From Persicaria tinctoria (Eukaryota; Streptophyta; Magnoliopsida; Caryophyllales; Polygonaceae), in the NCBI GenBank assembly GCA_037127255.1, contig JBANSL010000001.1, forward strand, positions 37,749,001 through 37,813,000: 64,000 bases of DNA. Reading direction: 5' to 3'. Positions within the stretch are counted from its first letter, which is position 1. Each line of letters opens with the position of its first letter. Below, piece after piece: positions 1 to 10,879 of the stretch. Made by a program: the position numbers and the translations under genes. Under the pieces are notes generated by a model. The model was not told the DNA's origin. It saw nothing but the letters and a program-made list of their open reading frames with translations, and ran no database searches.

Positions 1-842
1 TTTATAGCCTTCTAAACCTTGCTACTCAAGGATAGAAGATATCTATCTATATCTAAAATTATATCTAAAACTTTTAAAAGATAAATAAAAGCAAAAAAGG
101 AATTAAATCTAAAAAGGAAATAATATCTAAAAGTGTTTAAGTAGATAGATCTCTCTTCATCATGATAGAACTTGATAGATCGGATAGAACTCGGTAATAT
201 TCGGCCCAAGGAATCCCAATCCGAGTAGAATTGCGTCGACACGTCACACAGCTTCTGGAATCGTCGTCGATCTCGAGTAGAGCTTACTCGATCTCGACTA
301 GTAGTGTTTGTCGACTGGGCTTGGCTCAGCTGGTCGGGCAAGTCTTCTCGATGTGCTCGGTCCTGGCGCCACGTCTTTGTCGACCTCGAGTACCCGTACT
401 CGATATCGAGTTGGGTGGTTCATCGACTTGACCTCCTGGGGTTGTCGAGTAGCTCCTCTCGATGTGCTCGGACATGGTGCTCAGCTGCTCGTTGACATCG
501 AGGAAGATTACTCGATCTCGAGTAGGGTGTGAAGTCGGGTTCTTCGTCTTTAGTTTCTCGACATGATCCTCCTCGATCCTGGCTGGTGTCTAGACAGGGT
601 TTGTCGAGATCGACTAAGGCTAGTCGATGTCGAGTGGCTTTGAGCTCCGGGTTTTGCCTCTTGGTTTTCTTTCGAAATGGTTCCATATTCTTCAATATTA
701 AACAGAAACTTATGTAGATCTCCATTTCCGACAAATAAGCATAAACTACATAAATCCGACATATTCCCAACCCGAAATATGCAAAATGTAAAGAATACGG
801 AACTAAAATATGCATAATGACATGGCTACTTTGGAGACATCA
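1..842 (-). repeat. Element A 3' LTR, partial
   Basis: Position 1 aligns with 7316 of the right LTR, and the match continues to the terminal CA at 841-842 with scattered substitutions. Only the U3 side is present. It carries the same paired TCGANNTCGA words as the 5' LTR, starting at 267/288, 380/400, 492/512 and 604/624; the first word of the third pair is degraded to TTGACATCGA. Confidence 0.9.
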
Positions 843-879
843 AATCACCCCACACTTAGACTTGCTTGTCCTCAAGCAA
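843..879 (-). promoter_or_regulatory. Element A polypurine tract and adjacent hairpin
   Basis: Directly inside the 3' LTR the minus strand reads AAGTGTGGGGTGATT up to the LTR border, in the place and composition of the plus-strand primer. Next to it, 862-879 reads TTGCTTGAGGACAAGCAA on the minus strand, a perfect 7-bp stem with a 4-base loop. The same hairpin adjoins the tract in B (52287-52304) and, with one change, in G (31286-31303). Confidence 0.75.
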
Positions 880-2961
880 TAATCAAATAATAACCAAGAC
901 CTACAACACATCCGTCAAGTCTTCGCCTTTGTCAAAAGCAACATCTCAATTAGTAGCAATGTAAGACTAGTGAATCTAACGTCCTCACACATATATGAGC
1001 GATCCATAGGCATAGGCAGTATAAATCCAACCTCACAGGGATAATGTGTTTACACTCAACTCTCAAATGTGTTTAGGCTATGAAGATCAACTCTCAACTC
1101 AATTCCATACACAATCTCATAAATATTGCAATTTAAATGTGAATCCACTTCGCAACCAATTATGAAAATGCAACAAGAATTATCAGGAGGACTTCGCTCA
1201 ATAGAAGTCTTCAAAGAAGATTCCTTTCGGCGGGGTTGTAATGGGGCTTGGTAAGAAATAATAAGGTATGGAATTATTTGGCCGTGTGGTGCTAAATAAA
1301 ATTCGGGAATCAAGACTCCTAAATCTCCAATACAACCAAACCATAACTTCTCAATCATATGCATCAACCAAACTCTCCAATTTATCTCCATGGAGTATGT
1401 AACCTTTCAAACTTTCTCAACCTCTCCAAAGCGTGTATCTTGCAAAATAATGAAAGAAATAAGGTAAATTTGGCTCATGCACTTTATCTACAATTGCAAA
1501 CTATATTTCTCTTAACCCTTTTTTTTTCTTTTGCTTTTCTCTTTTTTCGATTTTTTTTTGAAACGAAAATAAAATAAACTAATGGTGCATTTATAAAGTG
1601 AGCCAAAAATCCTGTTACATAATATGCAGAGTAAGATAAAAATTTAATACCATCCCATATCTCAATAATTTCAATAATCCTTCCTTCTTGAAATGCAACA
1701 TAAGCTCATTCTTTCCACAAATCATCATTCCGACCAACTCGAAGTCTTAATTCCCAAATGGGGGTCAGGCTCAATTTGGCTAAGGATAATTTTGTGCAGT
1801 TTACAATAAAAGTCTCAGGCTAATGTTTTGTCTTCAAGCAGGGATAATGCAGGGTAGGTAAAGAGAGTATAAAATTGGCTTAAAAGGTGCCTCCATCATT
1901 TAATTCTTATCAAAATAAACATATAAATGCATTGGCTTTGAATAACTATCGCAACATTTAGAGATGCATAGGAAGAGTAAATACACTCAAGAAAGCAGAG
2001 GGATTTTTAATGTTCTCCCTATAAGGCAAAAATTCTCACTGGGACAATTTTTGTTGGATTTTAACCTTTAGCTTAGGATCATATGTGTTCAATTTCATCA
2101 CAAGTTCACAATCCACATAAAAACAATTTTGGGGACTTAGGCTAAACCTTCCAAACATGCCATAGGATTTACATGATCAAGTCAGTCATTATTTATCATC
2201 ATAGGACATCTAAGTTAGAGTATAAAAGTAAAACAATGTAAAAAATTTAAAAATGCATTTTTTTTATTTTTTCGACATTTTGTTTTCTTTTATGCAACTA
2301 AAAACAAGACTTAAAGTATGACAAAAGACTAAAATGCATAAAATTTAAACATGAATGCATAACATAAAAATTTAAAATTTCACCATGTAAAACCAAAAGC
2401 AAGACTAACACATATGATAATGATAATGAGCCCTTCCCCTACCCCATACTTCAAATTTACAGTGTCCCCACTATACAAAATCAAATAAAAACAAGAGTAA
2501 AGGAAGGTACTCACAGGATAACACATCGAGGAGGGCGAATCAGTGCAGGTCGAGTAACCGGCTGGTCGATCTCGAGTACATGTTACTCGATCTCGAGGAG
2601 CTTTTCTGCGTCCAGTGGATTCTGAAGTCGAGGAGCGTCTTGGCTTGGTCGATGTCGAATACGTCTACTTGAGATCGAGTAACTTCTGGGCTTCTCCTCC
2701 TTATCGTAATCGACTTGGCCTTCGTCGATTTTGACTGGTTTCGGGGACTTCTTTATTCCACTTTTCGCAATCGTTATATGCTTGCCGACCTAAAAGTGTT
2801 AGATTGCACAAGAAACAAGACTATCCATATGAAATATTCTAAAAGACATAAAACCAAAACCAAAAACAAAAACCAAAAAGTTCAAAAAGTCCCAAAATTC
2901 ATAAAGTTCTATATACATGCTCTAGATTTTAGAGTCGCTAGGCCGACTTCTCCGTTTGCGC
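880..2961 (-). other. Element A 3' untranslated region
   Basis: About 2 kb separate the protease ORF end from the polypurine tract, with no ORF I would trust. It is AT-rich and homologous in order to 8157-8644 plus 22443-23520 (H) and 31290-32900 (G). A second purine-rich box lies near 2437-2490: its plus strand reads CCCCATACTT followed by ACAGTGTCCCCACT. B (about 53433) and G (about 32920) have the same box. TCGANNTCGA words occur at about 2560-2700. Confidence 0.65.
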
Positions 2962-5832
2962 TTAAGGACCATTGGTGTGGGGCCCGCTCATGCTTGGCCC
3001 TTCTCCTGGATCATCTAGGTCCTGATGGTAGTATGCAAGCTCAGCTGATAGGTGGTCGCTTGCATCATATCCTTTCTCTTTCTTCTTCTTCCTTCTAGCT
3101 CTTAGTTTCCGCAGATTCTCTCGCCATGGTGTCTTATCTCCCCTTAAATCATTGATAATTTTCTTTATGGACTGAGGGGGAGTAGAATCCATACCTGAAC
3201 TTACCTTTTCGGACCCAAAACAGAAATCTTTGGGCTTGGGGCTAGTCGAGATCGAGTACTGCTGGTCGACCTCGAGTACAGGAACCCCATACTTAGGCTC
3301 ATGGCAAGTCAGTGGCTCGGTGAAGGTCGTCGATATCGACAAGTCTTGGTCGAGATCGAGTAGCGCCCTTGTCGAGATCGAGCAGCTCTTGTCGACCTCG
3401 AGGATAGTGCTGGTGCTTCCCTCCGCCGTTTGCTTGGTCCCGCGGTTGCTGATGCTTTTCACCTCCAGCCAGGAAATTTCCTCTTTTGCAGGGCCAAAAG
3501 AGAAATCCAAAACCTCATCGCCTATGGTGAAGGTGAGCGAGCGATTCTTTACACTAATTCTGGCATCTGAAGTAGCTATGAATGGTCTACCAAGAATAAT
3601 AGGGCTTGTAGGATCTTCAGCACAGTCAATGATAAGGAAATCTGCTAGAACAAAGAATTTACCAACTTGGACAGGGACGTATTCAACTATACCTGTAGGG
3701 ATGACTACTGTATTGTTCGCCATGTATAATTTGGCATCCACAGGTTCTATGCATCCTATCTTTACCTTCCGCCAGATTGATAAAGGCATGATGCTCACAC
3801 TTGCTCCTAAATCACACAGAGAATCATATTTATATTGTCCAAAACCCACAGTAACCGAAAACTTACCAGGGTCCGGTCTCTTTTCAGGGAAGTGGAGTAC
3901 TTTGCATTCGCCTGCGATCTCTGAGATGGATCGCTTCTTGCTCAGGATTTCCTTTAGAAATTTGACATATCCAGGCATCTCTTGCAAGGCTTCTATAAAA
4001 GGAATAGAAATATTCAGTTCTTGCAGCATATTAACAAATCTGGTAAACCTACCTGCAGTGGGATCTTTCTGCGCTTTTGAAGGAAAAGGTAGTGGCTTTT
4101 TCTGTTTCGGAGCCAGATCAGCTGTCGGAGGTATTGCAGAGTCGTCGACGTCGGCCAGATGCTGCTCCTAGATCTCGACCACGGGCTCCTCGACATCGAG
4201 TAGGATGGTCGACCTGGAGTTGCTAGTCTGTGCAGCAGAGTCCGAGCTCAGCTTCTGGTATGTGTCGAGTAGCGGCTTGTCGATATCGCGTACACCCTCC
4301 TCGAGATCGAGTTGGGTCTGCTCTGTCTCGAGTTGTTGCTCTGTCTTGCTTTGTTGTTTCCCGACCTTTGGCTTGTGTAATTGATGCCCACTCCTGAGTT
4401 TGATAGCTGCGACGTGTCCGGTCTTCCCCTTAGGATTTGGTTCTGTTTGCCCAGGGAGCTGTCCGGACGGTCGTGGGATTTGCGCAGCGATATGACCCAT
4501 ATGTGTCTCTATTCCCCTTTTCCAGATGTCCAGTTCTCCAAATTTTGTGGTGATGTTCTGGAACTGGTTGTTGATGGTGCCCTGATTCCGACGCAGCTTC
4601 TCAAGGATCAACTGCAGATCATCCTTCTTTTGATCCCTTTCTGAATGTCCTGGAGCTCTGTAGGGTGGGGGATTCCTAGGAGGACCTTGGTTCCACTATG
4701 GTTTATAGAACCTTTGATCTCCCATATAGCGATTGGGACCCCCCGCGTAAGCTGCCTCTTCATGTGTCTCTGCCATTCTGACTTGCTCAGTGTGTGGGCA
4801 CTCAGTAGTGGTGTGCCTCTGTGATCCGCATTCGATGCAAGGCTGATTGACAGATAGATATTTGACTTGCTTGAGGAGCTTGCGATTCTGATCTCTGTAG
4901 AACTGCTCTCTGACATTTGGGTCGATCTCCTTTGCTTGCTCATAGAGTGGCATAGATGGTGCTGGCCTGGCGTAGGAGTCCTCCTCATAGTTTGCAGTAG
5001 ACCCATATTTGTTGTCATAATTGGTGAGCTTGTCCAGCACACCCCAGGCGTCAATTGGCGGCATCGTCAGATACTCATAGCGAGTATAATTGGTGATTCT
5101 GTCCTTAGTGACTTGATCAAGAGAGTTGAAGAAGATATCCTGAATGACGTAGGGTGGCTGTCCATGAGTAGAGCAAGATCGCAACAGTTCTTTGTAGCGT
5201 TCGCATGCCTTTGCTAGCGGTTCCCCATACTTTTGTTTGAAGGCAGTGATTTTCTGGCGGAGGAGTGCTGTTTTGGCGGGTGGGAAGAATTTATTCCGAA
5301 ACTCTTGCTCTACTTGGGCCCATGTTGTGAGTGATCTTGGTTTCAGCCCTTCAAGCCATTTTAGTGCAGGCCCAGCGAGAGACCAGCGAAAAGCATTCAT
5401 CTTGACATATTCCAGCGTTGTACCTTCAGCAAGAGTACGACACATGTCAGAAAATTTAGTAATATGTTCAAGAGGACACTCATTAAATTTTCCATAAAAA
5501 GCATTATTTTTAAGCTCTATAAGAAATTGAGTGCGAATTTCAAAAGAGTTATCAGGGATTAGAATCGCCGATTCAGGCACGACGAGTGTTGGAAGCATGT
5601 AATCCTCTGCAGTAGTTGGGAACTGGGCAAGCTCAGCTTCTGCTTGTTCCCTTGCTGCTTTCTCAGCGGCAATAACAACAACTTTAGTGGCTAGTTCCCT
5701 GGTATGTCTGGCAATCAGCTATTCTTGTGTTTCAGCTTCCACCATGATCCTTTTGAGTTTAGAGTGGATGTGTAGGTAACACTCCGGTTCGTCTAAGCTG
5801 TCAAACTCAGGTGGTAGACCAGAACGGCGCAT
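2962..5832 (-). pseudogene. Element A gag-protease polyprotein, three in-frame stops
   Basis: One reading frame of about 957 codons runs from an ATG at 5832 to 2962. It is interrupted by TAG codons at 5719-5721, 4696-4698 and 4168-4170. In order it codes for a coiled-coil N-terminus, a retrotransposon gag core (about 5598-4900), a CX2CX4HX4C zinc knuckle (CIECGSQRHTTTEC, near 4840), a variable linker, and an aspartic protease. The protease has the DLGASVS active site near residue 674 and the conserved IILGRPF motif. After it comes a low-complexity tail with repeated V-E-V/I-D and S-I-S, then a basic tail ending GPHTNGP. The product would be the virus-like particle protein and its protease. 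The first two stops correspond to CAG in B or C, so they look like C-to-T decay at CHG sites. There is no RT downstream. Confidence 0.85.
3240..3410. repeat. TCGANNTCGA word cluster in element A protease tail
   Basis: Words such as TCGAGATCGA, TCGACCTCGA and TCGATATCGA cluster just after the protease domain and are read as V-E-I-D or S-I-S depending on frame. The same slot is filled in B (54070-54590) and C (60880-61040). The gag-protease linker at about 4145-4330 holds another cluster, including words at 4169 and 4190, 21 bp apart. Confidence 0.75.
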
Positions 5833-5835
5833 ACA

Positions 5836-6225
5836 TAGGGCTGTTATATGAACTGAATAGCTCGAGCTCGACTCGGGATCGGCTCGAAAAAGCTCGACTC
5901 GAGCTCGCTCATTTATTTAAACAAGTCGAGCATGAACAAGATTTTAAGCTCGGTTGAAAGCTCGGCTCGTTCGAATAAAGCTCAAATAGCTCGAATTTTA
6001 TGGAATTTCTAAAGTTTTCTTTAAGTTAACATGTCATAACTAAATAGAACTACTTAAAGCTCGAAAAAAGCTCGGCTCGAGCTCGTTCATTTCCTAAACA
6101 AGCCGAACTTGAACAAAATAAAAAGCTCATTTAAAACTTAGGCTCGGCTCGGCTCGAGCTCATTTAACAAACGAACAAGCTAGAACATGCTAAGCTCAGC
6201 TCGTTCGGCTCGAATAACACCCCTA
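5836..6225. mobile_element. hAT-type MITE inserted at the element A gag start codon
   Basis: This 390-bp insertion is missing from the matching place in B and C. It has terminal inverted repeats TAGGGCTGTTAT and ATAACACCCCTA and is flanked by a perfect 8-bp duplication CGCATACA (5828-5835 and 6226-6233). The 8-bp TSD and short TIRs fit a hAT-superfamily MITE. The interior is packed with AGCTCGAGCTCGGCTCG-like repeats. The gag ATG (5830-5832) lies inside the left TSD, so the insertion left it intact but put 390 bp directly upstream of it. There is no coding capacity. Confidence 0.9.
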
Positions 6226-6292
6226 CGCATACACCTGTACAATAACTCAAAGCAGATATGAGATTTAACTACCTAAGGCGCGAATGATAGCT

Positions 6293-6310
6293 TCCCCGGC
6301 AACGGTGCCA
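6293..6310 (-). promoter_or_regulatory. Element A primer binding site (tRNA-Asp)
   Basis: The minus strand reads TGGCACCGTTGCCGGGGA. Plant tRNA-Asp(GTC) predicts TGGCGCCGTTGCCGGGGA, so there is one mismatch. It is three bases inside the 5' LTR end. Confidence 0.88.
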
Positions 6311-6313
6311 ATT

Positions 6314-8156
6314 TGTTGTAGGAGGATTTCGAGTGTGCAAATAAAATATAAAGTAAAGTACAGCAAACCAGATTTCGTCCCTTGCAAATAATTACAAGAC
6401 CTCTTCCTGATGTAGCAGCGGGAAGTCAGGATCGATCCACGAGGAAGCGTGTCAGCGGATCCTAGGTAGCGGAGAAATCTCACGGAAGTCGACAACAGGG
6501 GTCCTCGATCTCGACTAGGGTTAGTCGACAGGAGATCAGACCAGTCGAGCAGAGTAGCAGACACAGGCACTGGGTCTCGTCGATCTCGACTAGAGGCTAC
6601 TCGATATCGAGTAGGCTTCGTCGACGTCGAGTTGAGTCTTGTCGAGTACCTGCACACAGAAGCTACAACGATGCTAGATCGAGAATCAGTACTCGATATC
6701 GACGAGTGCTATTCGATATCGAGGAGACAGAAACTAAAATGAAACGAAAGAAAGTAAAAACAATTGCTTTGGGATTTGGAACTAAACATTAATGTGAAAG
6801 AAACTTCCAAGATTGGGGTTTGCAACAACGATAACCAAGCATGCATAAGGCAAAGATAAACAGATAATCATGTGAATTGCATCAAAGGACAAGCTTTTGC
6901 CTTTTCCAACAATTAGACAACTCTTTCAAGAAACCCTAATTGTCTCTACTAATTTTATGTTTACAATCCAATTTGTTAGCATGGATCTCCATTAGATGGG
7001 TAATAAACACATAAACAAGTAGTAGATGCTCAAAACATGATAAAAGTCGGATCTTTATCTCAAACACACATGGCTATCGTCGGACTCGCCCCAACCCTAG
7101 AAGTGGGTGGACTACTCGCGCTTCATCGCAAACTCAGACATCATCGATTGAATGAAAACTAATTGCATTAAAATAAACCAAAGTTTACAACCGCTTGAAG
7201 CCAATTCCGCTCTCGCTTCACAACTCCAATCGGCCGCTCACTCTCTCTCTCTACTTCTCCTACTTACTTCTCTCTCCGAAAATGAATCAATGAAAAACCA
7301 GCCCCTAGGGCTTTATTTATAGCCTTCTAAACCTTGCTACTCAAGGATAGAAGATATCTATCTATATCTAAAATTATATCAAAAACTTTTAAAAGATAAA
7401 TAAAAGCAACAAAGGAATTAAATCTAAAAAGGAAATAATATCTAAAAGTGTTTAAGTGGATAGATCTCGCTTGATCATGATAGAACTTGATAGATCGGAT
7501 AGAACTCGGCAATCTTCGGCCCAAGGAATCCCAATCCGAGTCGAATTGCGTCGACGCGTCACACAGCTTCTGGAATCGTCGTCGATCTCGAGTAGAGCTT
7601 ACTCGATCTCGACTAGGAGTGTTTGTCGACTGGGCTTGCTCGGCTGGTCGGGCAAGTCTTCTCGATGTGCTCGGTCCTGGCTCCACGTCTTTGTCGACCT
7701 CGAGTACCCGTACTCGATATCGAGTTGGGTGGTTCATCGACTTGACCTCCTGGGTTTGTCGAGTAGCTCCTCTCGATGTGCTCGGACATGGTGCTCAGTT
7801 GCTCGTCGACATCGAGGAAGGTTACTCGATCTCGAGTAGGGTGTGGAGTCGGGTTCTTCGTCTTCAGTTTCTCGACATGATCCTCCTCGATCCTGGCTGT
7901 TGTCTATACAGGGTTTGTCGAGATCGACTAAGGCTAGTCGATGTCGAGTGGCTTTGAGCTCCAGTTCTCGCCTCTTGGTTTTCTTCCGAAATGGTTCCAT
8001 ATTCTGAAATATTAAACAGAAACTTATGTAGATCTCCATTTCCGACAAATAAGCATAAACTACATAAATCCGACATATTCCCAACCCGAAATATGCAAAA
8101 CGTAAAGAATACGAAACTAAAATATGCATAAAGACATGGCTACTTTGGAGATATCA
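6314..8156 (-). repeat. Element A 5' LTR
   Basis: This 1843-bp LTR is bounded by TG and CA; on the plus strand it runs from TGTTGTAGG at 6314 to ATATCA at 8156. Its right half matches 1-842. A TATA box TATAAATA lies at 7314-7321 on the minus strand, so U3 is roughly 7322-8156 and transcription should start near 7290. U3 holds four pairs of TCGANNTCGA words starting at 7582/7603, 7694/7714, 7806/7826 and 7918/7938. Members of a pair are 20-21 bp apart and the pairs recur every 112 bp exactly. The R/U5 side has further words at 6505, 6580, 6601, 6621, 6693 and 6713. Confidence 0.92.
7314..7321 (-). promoter_or_regulatory. Element A LTR TATA box
   Basis: TATAAATA on the minus strand is followed by AAAGCCCTAGGGGC. 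The same box and context occur at the matching place in both B LTRs (51182-51189 and 58345-58352). This fixes the U3/R division and hence the direction of transcription. Confidence 0.75.
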
Positions 8157-8644
8157 GCATCCCACAGGAAACACTTTCACAACTTTACTAATAAAAAGCA
8201 ATATCATCAATAGGGAAAATATAATCAAGGCATATAAACGTCATAACATGTATATATGGGATCAAGCTGCTTGCATGCTCAAAAATCCAACCTTACCAAG
8301 GATAAAATGTGTATCTCTCACTCTCATGTGTTTAGTCTTTAAGCATACACTCACCTCAATTTCATACACATCATCAACTCAAATACCGACATTTATATTA
8401 CAAAATCTCCACCGGATACATCAATGCAAAAATAAGAACATCAAGAGGACTTTCTGTCAATGGAAACCTTCATAGAAGATTCAATTCGGTGGGATTATAA
8501 TACGGATTGGTAAAGAAACATAAGGGCAAGGAATTGTATTTGGTTACGTGGTGCTATAAATTCCGGGAAAATATGATTCCAACAACTCACAACATAATAC
8601 AAACCAACTCAATAATACTGAAACTCACAAATACACAACATCTC
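8157..8644 (-). other. Left segment of element H 3' untranslated region
   Basis: This stretch has no ORF of note. It is homologous to A about 1000-1340 and G about 31440-31760, sharing landmarks such as the GAGGACTTTCTGTCAATGGA-like run and the TTCGGTGGG block. The next part of that homology continues at 22443, on the far side of element J. It is therefore the piece of H left between the A and J insertions. Confidence 0.72.
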
Positions 8645-9813
8645 TTATAGAGTCTATTTTAGTCTTATTTTATGTATAGATTTGCATATTAATTTAGAGC
8701 ATTTTGACATATTTTATATATTTCAGACATTTTCGGACTGGATCGTATGAATTCGGAAATTGATTGTACTTATGGGATTATTTTGCAATTTGGAAGTGAA
8801 GAAGCCGGCTCGGATGGATACATGGTCTGATTACGTCAAAAGCTTGCTTGCTGGGTGTGCAATTTGAGTTCGGTGCAACCATAATTAAAACTATGATAGA
8901 TTATATATTAAGGATTAGATAGTGTTAGATATAGTGGTATTATTATATAATTATATTAGGATAGATTTATTGTCTATATATACATTCATTCATCATACGG
9001 TGAGAAGAAGATGACTAAGCGGTGACTGACTAAGCCGTGGCTGACTAACGTTCCAACTCTAAATCATAATAATGTTTTGTCTTATTTTCATGGAGACCTA
9101 AGTTCTCCCGTTTCGTCTACGATTTGAAGCTTTATTTGGATTGATTTTGAGTTTTTAATTCTTGTTCCTTATTTCCTATATTGAATGTTTCGACTTCTTT
9201 GTGCTTGATTGTTGGTTGTTTTATTCTATCTTGTCTGGTCAACTTGGTAGAATCAATTCAATTGCTAGGGTTTTGTAGATTCTTGATTGCGAACCTCAAC
9301 CCTAGTAGCAAACTTGTCCCTTTAGGGCTGATTGAACTAATTGGATAAGCATGAAATTGGATGTGTTGTTAAATCCCTCTTTAGGGACTGCAAATACCTT
9401 GGTTAATCTCTGAACTTAAATCTATCAATTGAAATAAATCCCTCTTTAGGGGTTGTTCAATTGATAAGGGTTTCTAGGACTAGTGTAACTATATTTGGCT
9501 GGGAAAAGGGCATTCATAGGAAATCTACAAGAACGAGAAGAAGTCACAATGATCGTTTGAACCAAATAAAGTGGATATCTGTAGATGAAACTATTTTATT
9601 AATCGTTATCTTCATCAATTTGTCTATAGTTTATTTTATGTTCTTTCTTATTTACACTACTCACAAACCCCCGTTTTCTATTAATTGGTAAATAAACTTA
9701 ATTTAGGAATAACTTGATTCTATGTGGGATCGACTCTTGCTTACCACACTACATTAGTTAGGTAGGTTCGAATTTATTTTGATACGGTTTACACGACTAA
9801 AATCCGTTCATCA
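8645..9813 (+). repeat. Element J 5' LTR
   Basis: The right border is clear: GTTCATCA, three bases, then a primer binding site. The last ~80 bp match 22360-22442. The interior has two CCCTCTTTAGGG-type blocks (about 9380 and 9440) and an AT-rich leader. The left border is set from the ATCTC target duplication. Confidence 0.72.
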
Positions 9814-9816
9814 AAT

Positions 9817-9834
9817 TGGCGCCGTTCCCGGGGA
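9817..9834 (+). promoter_or_regulatory. Element J primer binding site (tRNA-Asp type)
   Basis: It reads TGGCGCCGTTCCCGGGGA, one mismatch from the tRNA-Asp complement, three bases after the LTR. Confidence 0.82.
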
Positions 9835-10168
9835 ATCAAATTTTATTTCTTTGTTTGTGTGTTTATCAATTTTTGTATATATTTAACTTGTTGTGGACCT
9901 ATTCCTATGGTTCATAACACCCTTACTACTAATCTTTCTAGATGTTGAGATTATTGTAGCATCAATAGGAAAATTTTCACCATTATTTCACAAGAGTGCA
10001 TAGATTATTGGGCGCCCGTTATGTAAGGGGTTACCAAGATAGTTTGCAAGATATGGTTGTTTGTGTACTTGAGGGCATTACTCCTGAGATCAAAGAACGT
10101 GCCGAGTCTATGAGTAATGGAGGCTTGCGAGTTTTAATTTATCAGAGATGTGGGATTTTTTCTGCTAC

Positions 10169-10819
10169 ATGGGTCACCAGGTGGAGAAGGAAGAAGCTTT
10201 CACATGCCAGGTTATGTTGGAGTAGGTGCTTAAAAGGATGGAGCGATTTGAGAAACAATTGAACCAACTTAATCAATCGGTGAGTGAGTTGGTAGTAGAG
10301 CAATGCTTTATTCCTCAAGTTGATGAAAGCCAAGACACAAACAATGATGGTTTGATCGATAAGAGCCTGATGCTCCCTTACATGGAGTCTCATGAGTGCA
10401 CGCATGAGGATCGATGTGTTTTGGCTCCTATTTCATTTGGAGAAATCATCCCTCACTTGCCTATTAAGGAACCATGAACAGAGCTGATTTCTGTGGCTCT
10501 TGAGGAAGGTATTGATATTTCTTACACTTTTGTGAATTTTGGTGAATACGCAAACCCTTGGGAGCATTACATTGAGACGCCACCAGCGGAACTGTGTTGG
10601 TGGTATCACATTCCCTCGGTAATGAGTCATGATAAATTAAAAAGGATTTTAACTTCTATAGTATATAAGTTCAATTTATCATTATATTATATATGTTTGG
10701 TTGATATGTGTGCACAAGAGTTTGACAAATTGTTGAGGCCGTTAACAATGTCTGATCATAGAAAGGTTGGGAAGCAACTCAAGGTGTGTATCTTTTTATT
10801 CCTTTTTCTTTTTAGTTAG
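10169..10819 (+). pseudogene. Element J internal ORF relic, unrecognised
   Basis: One frame starts with ATG near 10169 (MGHQVEKEEA) and runs to 10819, broken by TAG at 10223-10225 and TGA at 10475-10477. The first part is a short coiled coil (MERFEKQLNQLNQSVSEL). Then comes an acidic stretch and a C-terminal part with EGIDISYTFVNFGEY and WWYHIPSVMSHDKL. I do not recognise the family. Its place after the primer site suggests a gag-position protein of a non-autonomous element. No zinc knuckle, protease or RT is visible. An upstream ORF at 9996-10262 in another frame (RGYQDSLQDMVV) may be a frameshifted N-terminal part. Confidence 0.45.
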
Positions 10820-10879
10820 GATTAATTTTTTTTCATATTTTATTTATTTATTTTCGTTATATAAAAAAAATAAAAAATA

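Larger units (their letters stand above)
1..8156 (-). mobile_element. Element A: Athila-like LTR retrotransposon, gag-protease only
   Basis: This is an LTR element on the minus strand. The 5' LTR is on the right (6314-8156) and the 3' LTR on the left (1-842, cut by the window edge). A tRNA-Asp primer site lies just inside the right LTR and a purine-rich tract just inside the left one. The internal region codes for gag and an aspartic protease, but I find no reverse transcriptase, RNase H or integrase in any frame. The element would therefore be non-autonomous. It lies in the 3' untranslated part of element H, since sequence resumes at 8157 with H-type sequence. The left TSD is outside the window, so the insertion cannot be confirmed by duplication. 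Confidence 0.85.

Noticed and set aside
3230..4171. 313-residue plus-strand ORF
   Set aside because: Antisense shadow of A's protease, which has clear active-site motifs on the minus strand; the same shadow appears opposite B, C and G proteases.
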